From: Paragyromitra xinjiangensis
Taxonomy: Eukaryota; Ascomycota; Pezizomycetes; Pezizales; Discinaceae
Reading direction: 5' to 3'
DNA length: 64,000 bases
Assembly: GCA_038503065.1 (NCBI GenBank)
Contig: JBCAMK010000004.1
Span: 124,001-188,000 of the forward strand
Shown here: one piece after another, positions 57,943-64,000 of the stretch
Numbering within the stretch: position 1 is the stretch's first letter
How the letters are laid out: the number at the start of each line of letters is the position of its first letter
Notes under the pieces: generated by a model
What the model saw: the letters and a program-made list of their open reading frames with translations, nothing else
Told to the model about the DNA's origin: nothing
Databases searched by the model: none
Position numbers and translations under genes: made by a program

Positions 57943-59079
57943 TCATTCGAGGTCGAGATCCGAATCCGAATCCTCCCGGTAGTTTACAGTTTCTCTTGAT
58001 TTCACCGTCACCTCTCGAGAACTTTTTCTGGTTCCGGCTCTTGATAGCCGTACTGGTGGTGGTGTTGTGCTTTTTCTCACCACAACAACTTCTTCTGTTG
58101 CTTTTGCAGCTACGTCTTTCTTTTTCACACCCCCGCTACCTACCCCTCCTCCGCCAAAAATCGGCGTTGTCTTTGGGATAGTATGACTAACAATGGGGTT
58201 CTCAGATTTTACCGTTACACTATCCTCTATCTTCATGCCCGTGCCCGTGCCCATCGGAGGGATGGGTTTCGTGAAGAATGAAAACAGAGTTGGTTGGCTT
58301 TGGCCCTTTTTCAGTGGCAGAGAAGCCCTCGGTTTCGCAATTTTCGAGGGCTTAGGCATCAGCGTTGGGGGTAATGGTGCCGATTTCTCTTGCAGTTTCG
58401 GCAATTTCGCTATTGGTGTTGATGTTGGTGTTGCATGTATGGGTGGTGACGAATTTTCCTGCAATTTTTCGGTTGTTCCTCCACCCGCACTCCCTGCGGT
58501 TCCTGCTGCAGGTATGATGATATTCGCGCTCGCTTTCTGTGGTTCCAGCGCTGCGATTTTCGCCATTTTTGCTTGTTCCGGGGACTTGCTCCGTTTCTTC
58601 TCTGGACGTGGTGGTATCGCTACGCTGATATCCTGCACGTGAATGCAGTCTTCCTCATCCGGCTTACTCGGGCCCAACAGATCCCCCCCATCAATTTTTA
58701 TCAGGGTTGTCGCCACCGCTGTTGTCGCCGGTGCAGGCGAAATGCTCCTTGTTCTCTTCTGTCCTGCTCTCCGCCGCAGACCTCTCGTCCTCCCGGGGGC
58801 GGCACCACCATTTTCGGCCGATGACGCACGCTCAGGGGTGCTGTTTACCGATGCTGACGCTGAGCCGTCGTCTACCTTGAGCGTTTCCAGCGCGTGCTCG
58901 AAGGGCTCGATTAGTCGCTGAATGAGGATTTCCCGGTTCTCCCAGCAAATCTTGCATTGGATGTCGCGGTCTAAGGAGAAGTCGAGAAAAGACCTGTCGT
59001 GGCCGCAGTCGGAAAGTTGTGGTTGTTGTTGTGCTGAGGCTATGCTGCTCCGAGTTCGGAGTCTCCGGCCTGAGGCCAT
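57943..59079 (-). CDS. Nuclear-type basic protein with a consensus PCNA-binding (PIP) box
   Basis: A 378-residue intronless protein, mostly disordered and rich in Ser, Pro and Lys. Residues 262-269 read Q-P-T-L-F-S-F-F, an exact PIP box (Q-x-x-hydrophobic-x-x-aromatic-aromatic), and basic residues lie before it. PIP boxes bind the sliding clamp PCNA during DNA replication and repair. Near the N-terminus, C25-x-H27 and C42-x-x-C45 could bind one zinc ion. Basic R/K clusters at 100-111 and 161-165 resemble nuclear localisation signals. The C-terminus is acidic (D-S-D-S-D-L-D-L-E). No enzymatic domain is present. I infer an adaptor in replication or repair and recognise no named orthologue. Confidence 0.75.
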   Translation of the reverse strand: MASGRRLRTRSSIASAQQQPQLSDCGHDRSFLDFSLDRDIQCKICWENREILIQRLIEPFEHALETLKVDDGSASASVNSTPERASSAENGGAAPGRTRGLRRRAGQKRTRSISPAPATTAVATTLIKIDGGDLLGPSKPDEEDCIHVQDISVAIPPRPEKKRSKSPEQAKMAKIAALEPQKASANIIIPAAGTAGSAGGGTTEKLQENSSPPIHATPTSTPIAKLPKLQEKSAPLPPTLMPKPSKIAKPRASLPLKKGQSQPTLFSFFTKPIPPMGTGTGMKIEDSVTVKSENPIVSHTIPKTTPIFGGGGVGSGGVKKKDVAAKATEEVVVVRKSTTPPPVRLSRAGTRKSSREVTVKSRETVNYREDSDSDLDLE

Positions 59080-60306
59080 GGCTGCAGATGCCTCTGGGAG
59101 GATTGTTGTTTTTGTTGTGATTTTTCCCGCGTGCGAGGGGCAGCGGGTGGTAGAAATTTTTCCTTCTTGGTTGGAGAGCTGTTAAGGTTCAGCTATCCGT
59201 CCTTCTTGCTGCTTGAGGGGTGTTTCGACCCCTCGTCATTCGGGGTCATCGCAGATTTCTCGTCTGTCTGAGAAGCTCACCGGAATAAAGGAGGTGTGTC
59301 GCAGATTCTACACTGTCGCTCTCTCCGCTGCGGCTGCTCCTTTGCTGTTGATGATCTAGGAAACCATGTCAGCTGTTTAATCACTAGATTGTAGAAAAAT
59401 CAAAGGAGTCGCTCACAGCAAGAATTCGTATAATCAGAAGTATAGTATAACCGTATTGTCTTTATCACGTTTTCGTCGTAGGCCTTGTCCACGTAGGTAT
59501 CGTGGGTGTGTTGTAAGAGAAAAGGAAGGTTGGATTGCTGCCGGCAGTGTTCAATGCAGGAAAGGCAAGAAAGCAAGCAGGGAAGTTCAGGTCGCCTCGT
59601 TAGGTTCTCCAACCACCTTATTTATACCAGAGACTGCTTTTCGCTGCGTGTACCACAAGCAACAGGATTGGCTGTCAGAGAAAACTCGAGGTCACATACA
59701 CACGATATACCCTGCAGATTCCCACACCATTGGAAGGGAAGCCGTTATGTGTTGAACTTTTGTTTTTTTGGGAAGCTTGCCTTAAACGAGGTTTCTGAGA
59801 GGTTTCGTATATTGGGGGATCTGCGACCTACTTGCCCTGCTTGTTTGTTCGTCACAATAATCTTTCCCCAAAATACATGCACAAATAAAAGGCTCGGGAA
59901 AAATGAAACGAAGCAATAACTGAGCGCCACGGCTCTCCCGTGTTCACCGCTGCATATCTCTGGTCAAGTTCCGAATCCTGGAGGGCTCAGGGTTAGGGTT
60001 TATGGGCGGTGGCGAATTTCGCGAAACATGACAAGACTTGCGAAGACAGGAGTAATAGGGTAGATAGTGTCTCAAGGGCCTATTCCTGGCCTCCGATCCG
60101 TATTCCGGGGGTTGACGTTGAACAATATGTACTTGCGGAAAAATTCCAGCTCGGCCGGGCCGAGCTCCAACTTTATCCTCGCATCTGTCCTGGAAATCAA
60201 GAAACGAACAGCCGAATAAAACACCCTCTGGAATTATGTAAATCCTCGAATACATTTTAGTTCTGCCTCGAGCCCTGTTTGTATGCCCGCGGACTCTCAC
60301 GTCCAA
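59080..60306. other. Intergenic region
   Basis: Carries the promoter side of the PIP-box gene and the 3' flank of the ECM15-like gene. Overlapping short frames on both strands (59400-60300) show no motifs. One telomere-like box GGGTTAGGGTT lies at about 59990. Confidence 0.4.
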
Positions 60307-61014
60307 TCATTTGCCATCCTCAGCCAACTGTCTTTCCACAGAAGTCACTTTGTCTCTGAAATTCTCCGTTTTATCCGTTCTGTTCCCGCTCATCAGCCCT
60401 GAGTCATACAAAGAGAAAAAAAGAAAGGTCCTGTGGAAAAGAGCTACTCACCTACTCCCGATACGGATATCGGTGTGGACTCTAACGATGCCTTGCTCGT
60501 GAAGCATGGAGTGGGCTTGGCCGATCACCCTAGTGACTTCGTCCCAAGTACCCTCTTAAACCCGAGAATCAGCTCTGAAGATAATTGAAGCGGAGGCCTA
60601 ATACAGCTTTGCCTGAACAAATTCCTAATTCAATGAAAATAGCACAGCCAATAGAATGCGCCCGAAAGATTGAGGCTGTATTTTTCAGTGGTAAAGGACG
60701 GGGGAGACATGCATCATCTACAAGCTAGACGAACGTCTTCTTCGAGTTTTGGGGATCAATTACCAACAGTCGTTCCAGCACTATGCATGGTGTAATTGAG
60801 CCCGCTACTTTTCATAAGTCGTTGGACATCTGCAATCTGCTTCGAAACAGACGGTGAGGACGTTCCGACCTACTGCCGTTGTCAGTATTCGGTTCAGGGA
60901 CACCCTAGGGCGATTTCAATGTGCGGGGTCGCAACTGACCGGGAGCAGACAAAAATCGGCGGTGGCCCGAATGGGGGTGCCAATGGTCAGGGTTGACTTC
61001 GAAGTAGATGCCAT
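60307..61014 (-). CDS. ECM15: ECM15/UPF0045 (MTH1187-YkoF type) thiamine-binding-fold protein, four exons
   Basis: A 118-residue protein of the MTH1187/YkoF-like family (UPF0045), which includes yeast Ecm15; members form ferredoxin-like tetramers and some bind thiamine. Exons 60940-61014, 60764-60869, 60452-60554 and 60307-60379 total 357 nt. All three introns are GT-AG (70, 209 and 72 bp). Conserved strings in order are [63 protein letters not shown] and D-K-V-T-S-V-E. These follow the family end to end. It is probably cytosolic. The gene is invisible without splicing. Confidence 0.88.
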
Positions 61015-64000
61015 GGCTGAATGGTATCGATGATGATAATGGTGTTGGACGATGTTGGGTGATAGTCGACGACGATACATAGTGGGGTGATATCGTTTTC
61101 GTAGGAAGACGTCACATCGCATCCGCGGGGCAATTTTTGGCGCGTACAACATTTTTACTCGATGATTTTATCTGCCGAACCACCCAGAACTCGTTGGTCC
61201 GATGGGGGTCCTTAATCTATAGCAGTTTTTTGAATCAGAATATTCAATTCCATCTTGTGGAAGCTTGTGGAGCTTCACAAGAGAGATCTGCGATAATACC
61301 GGCAAGTCCCGTGGGCCTGGACACGGGCGAGTGGCTTGTAGTTAGAGCTAGCTGGATATGATGGGGTGTCGGTGGCTTGTTTCTTCTCTGCACAAGCCAC
61401 ATATCGGTCTCATAGTGAGCGAATAGTTCCTGAGGATCTATGCATTTTCTTTAATCCCCGATGCGTAGCAGTCTTTTGCGAGCTAGGTACTGCAAAGATG
61501 CTTTGCATGATATCCAGGTGCTAAGTGGACGTTCTTACAATCCTAGGATCAATAACCCGTGACGGCATAGCCATATGCATGGGTTAGGGGTTTTCCCATT
61601 GCGCCAACCACACCCCGGAATTCAACGCTTTTTGTGCCACCGACCCATGTCTCATGGCCCGTGAATTGTGCGTAATCCTGATGCCTGAAAGCGATGCTGC
61701 TTCACATTGTGCGTGTAGCATTTCTAAAGAGCACCGTGCCAATTCCTAATAACTTCTGCATAAATGACTCGAATTCAAATACCGTATCTGGTGATGATAC
61801 TAGCCTCTTGCGCTTCTAGCCCCGCTTCCTATTTTCATTTTGTTGTTGCTCGTGATATTCTATCCCGGGGTCAGACGGCCTTGAAGCGGTTCACCTTGAC
61901 CGAAAGGCGGTTTTTGGCAGTCCGGGGATCTCACCGGGGGCTTCTAGTTCGCTAGGCAGTTCTTTTACTTACCTAGTGTGTGAAAGCTGTGTAGCGTCTT
62001 GTATTTGATATCTGGGGCACCGATCGCCCTGGATTTTAATCACTCGGGTATTACTAGGAAGCTATAGAATAGCAACTGGTCAAGAAGAAGAAACCATTAT
62101 CAATCAATTCCTCCTAGATGGTGTTGTTGTTCCTCAGGTTACCTCAGGCCCAGTCTTCCTTGTATATACATGGTATCCACGTGATACCTGAGGGTTTCAA
62201 GGGAATTTTGCGCAGTAGGCCTCTATGTTTCTCTGAAGTGCGCAATTAACGCCGTGGCTCTTTTGAGGGTCGTTGGAACGCTCGGAGAATGCATCAGGAC
62301 TGCCGGCCATGATGTGGATGGAGAAAGATACTTTCCGGCATTGCCCTGACACTTATTCTCAGACAATGCCTTGGGCGATAACAAAAATGCTTTGAGACTT
62401 CCTGAGTATATGAGTTAGCATAACGCTCACCTCCGCCTAGCTCTTGCCATTATCATCCTTTCCATCTTCCTTTTTGTCCTCGTCGCCAAGGAATTGGTTC
62501 CGGTGCCTTAATGTCGATGGTGGCCTATCAAATACCACACAGCGCTAGGGTGTTATCCCTGATCTGTTTACAGGATTAGCAAGCCTCAAGATCCGCGAGT
62601 CGAGGCGTAATAAGAGCCCCTGATTTTAATCTTGTTCCGTCTGATCACCATATCCTGTTGAGATATGCGTGGGCTTCTTTGTTCCCGGATGTAGATTTTA
62701 CCGGGTGCAGAAGCCTGAGTTTGGTGTGCAGAAAGCTTATCTGTCGTAAGCTCGGGTGCCTGGTTGGATAACCAGCAAGGTAGGAATCTGTTTCTTTGCA
62801 GATGGAGCATGTGATGGTTCTGCTAGCTGTTTCTATCTCAAGGGTGGATAACGACGGAAATGGTGAAGTGGGGTTCACAGTTCCTGCATGTTAGATGGCC
62901 ATCAGCCAATGAGGAAGAGGGAGAAATTGTGTTCCCGCGAGGTCGTCTGTGCCAAGGCCCTAAGATAGATGCTATGCCAAATGTAGTTACGTTAGGAGCT
63001 TAGTCGGTCATTTACTTGCATTGGACCCAACCAGAAGCGTATCAGCTTGTTGGTTGTTCAGAATGGCAGCGAGTTGAGAATGTTGATAAGTCTTCCAGGC
63101 CTAGATGTTCGGTAAACGCTGGAAATTTTGCTGCTTCAGGTGATATTGGCTGCGCCTGCGCTCGGACCTAGGCGAGTCATATTTAAAAGGGCTCTGGTAG
63201 ATATCAACATCGGTCAAGACCAGTCTCACGTGGCAAGACATGTCTGGCAAGCCTGATGGCGGGAGTGGTCCGCAAGGATGGATATACCAAACTATACGCA
63301 ATTGGCAGCACAGGCTTGCGTGGGATGTGGATTGGGGAGGAACGTGTCAGTGTATCTCCTCGGACTTGTAAGACATGTTGAAGGCGTGCGGGGTGTAGGT
63401 GCTGAAATACATGTCAGCCCTGGGATAACTGTGACTTACTAAGGTCTGAGAGAAGATTTGTTTCCCAGCTGAAGCAACTTTTTGCGAGAGGCGACCCTTT
63501 CAGGGTGTTTCGGTGGGATTCGTGATGGACGCTGCTTCCTGTGCGAAAAAGTTGGAGACTCACTGGTGAGACATAGTATTCGTCATTGTATAGACTTTGG
63601 TGAAGGGGGTCTAGGTTTCCCGATGGAAATATACTGCATAAGGGATGAGAGAGTATCACCTGAGATCCTAGCGGTTGAGGTACGGGACTTTTGACGGGAG
63701 GGTGGTATCAGGAGTTCAATTTCATCTAGTAACTAAAAGAGAGAAAGATGGCTTTGTCACCATTCCGAAAAGGATGTGGGATGACGAATGAGAATAGCTC
63801 ATAGCTTTTCGGGTGATGGGAATGCTTTACCTTTATCCTAGTTCCTCGATTGTATAGGTACTCGGTAGGATACCACAGCCAAATTCGAACAGATGTTGGT
63901 CTCGTGGGATGAGCATAAAAATTGGTTAAGTCGGTGTCAGATTGGGGTGAAATTATAGGAAACGCCTTGTAATGGTGGGACTGTCTCTACTCGTAGGTAG
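61015..64000. other. Right end of window, no gene recognised
   Basis: Three kilobases without a supported gene. A Cys-rich plus-strand frame near 61590-61750 and a minus-strand frame at about 62645-62878 (T-I-T-C-S-I-C) are open, but they have no recognisable family and no clear splice partners. No repeats or MITEs were noticed. Confidence 0.35.

Noticed and set aside
58193..58921. Plus-strand frames of 83-149 codons opposite the PIP-box gene
   Set aside because: They mirror the biased Pro/Ser/Lys codons of the minus-strand gene. They have no motif, and they overlap each other in different frames.
1..64000. CRISPR arrays, bacterial operons, rRNA
   Set aside because: No regularly spaced identical repeats with unique spacers and no rRNA-like sequence were seen. 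Spliced genes show the DNA is eukaryotic.

Overview
The window reads as a chromosomal segment of a filamentous ascomycete (Pezizomycotina; Pezizomycetes is a guess). The evidence is short spliceosomal introns of about 32-90 bp, a fungal STAND/NLR gene with NACHT and ankyrin repeats, fungal-type secreted pectinase and flavoenzymes, an intergenic-rich layout and decayed transposons. There is no operon structure, and no rRNA or convincing tRNA gene.

Layout. 1-3.2 kb: the 3' part of a type-B carboxylesterase, then an intronless RtcB-type RNA ligase. 3.2-8.3 kb: no solid gene, but small hairpins, a 12-bp tandem repeat and G/T-rich DNA. 8.3-21 kb: the most striking region. Two near-identical 3.17-kb DNA transposons (A 9017-12183, B 17802-20969) lie in opposite orientation around an NLR gene. 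The NLR's last ankyrin repeats lie outside copy A on the other strand. The 6-bp target duplications do not match around either copy as it stands, but they pair perfectly if the 5.6-kb core is flipped back. This is therefore a transposon-mediated inversion that cut an NLR gene in two. 23.2-25 kb: a secreted GH28 rhamnogalacturonan hydrolase-like enzyme (minus). 27.7-29.4 kb: an FMN-dependent 2-hydroxyacid oxidase ending in the peroxisomal signal SKL. 29.4-37.7 kb: mostly empty, with three MITEs and two weak ORFs. 37.8-42 kb: a nine-exon fusion of a GMC/cholesterol-oxidase-like FAD enzyme and an alpha/beta hydrolase (minus, 1296 codons). 46.1-49.1 kb: a 1000-residue single-pass, mostly disordered protein with PKVE repeats. 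51.9-52.3 kb: a P-loop-protein fragment. 56.0-61.0 kb: three convincing minus-strand genes (a five-exon MLRQ/B12D-like protein, a PIP-box protein, a four-exon ECM15/UPF0045 protein). 61-64 kb: nothing recognisable.

The genes do not form a pathway. Several encode oxidases or secreted carbohydrate enzymes, and several small genes appear only after splicing. Exon models for the GMC fusion, the FMN oxidase, GH28, ECM15 and MLRQ were built by hand from splice signals and phase; in each the summed exon length is a multiple of three.
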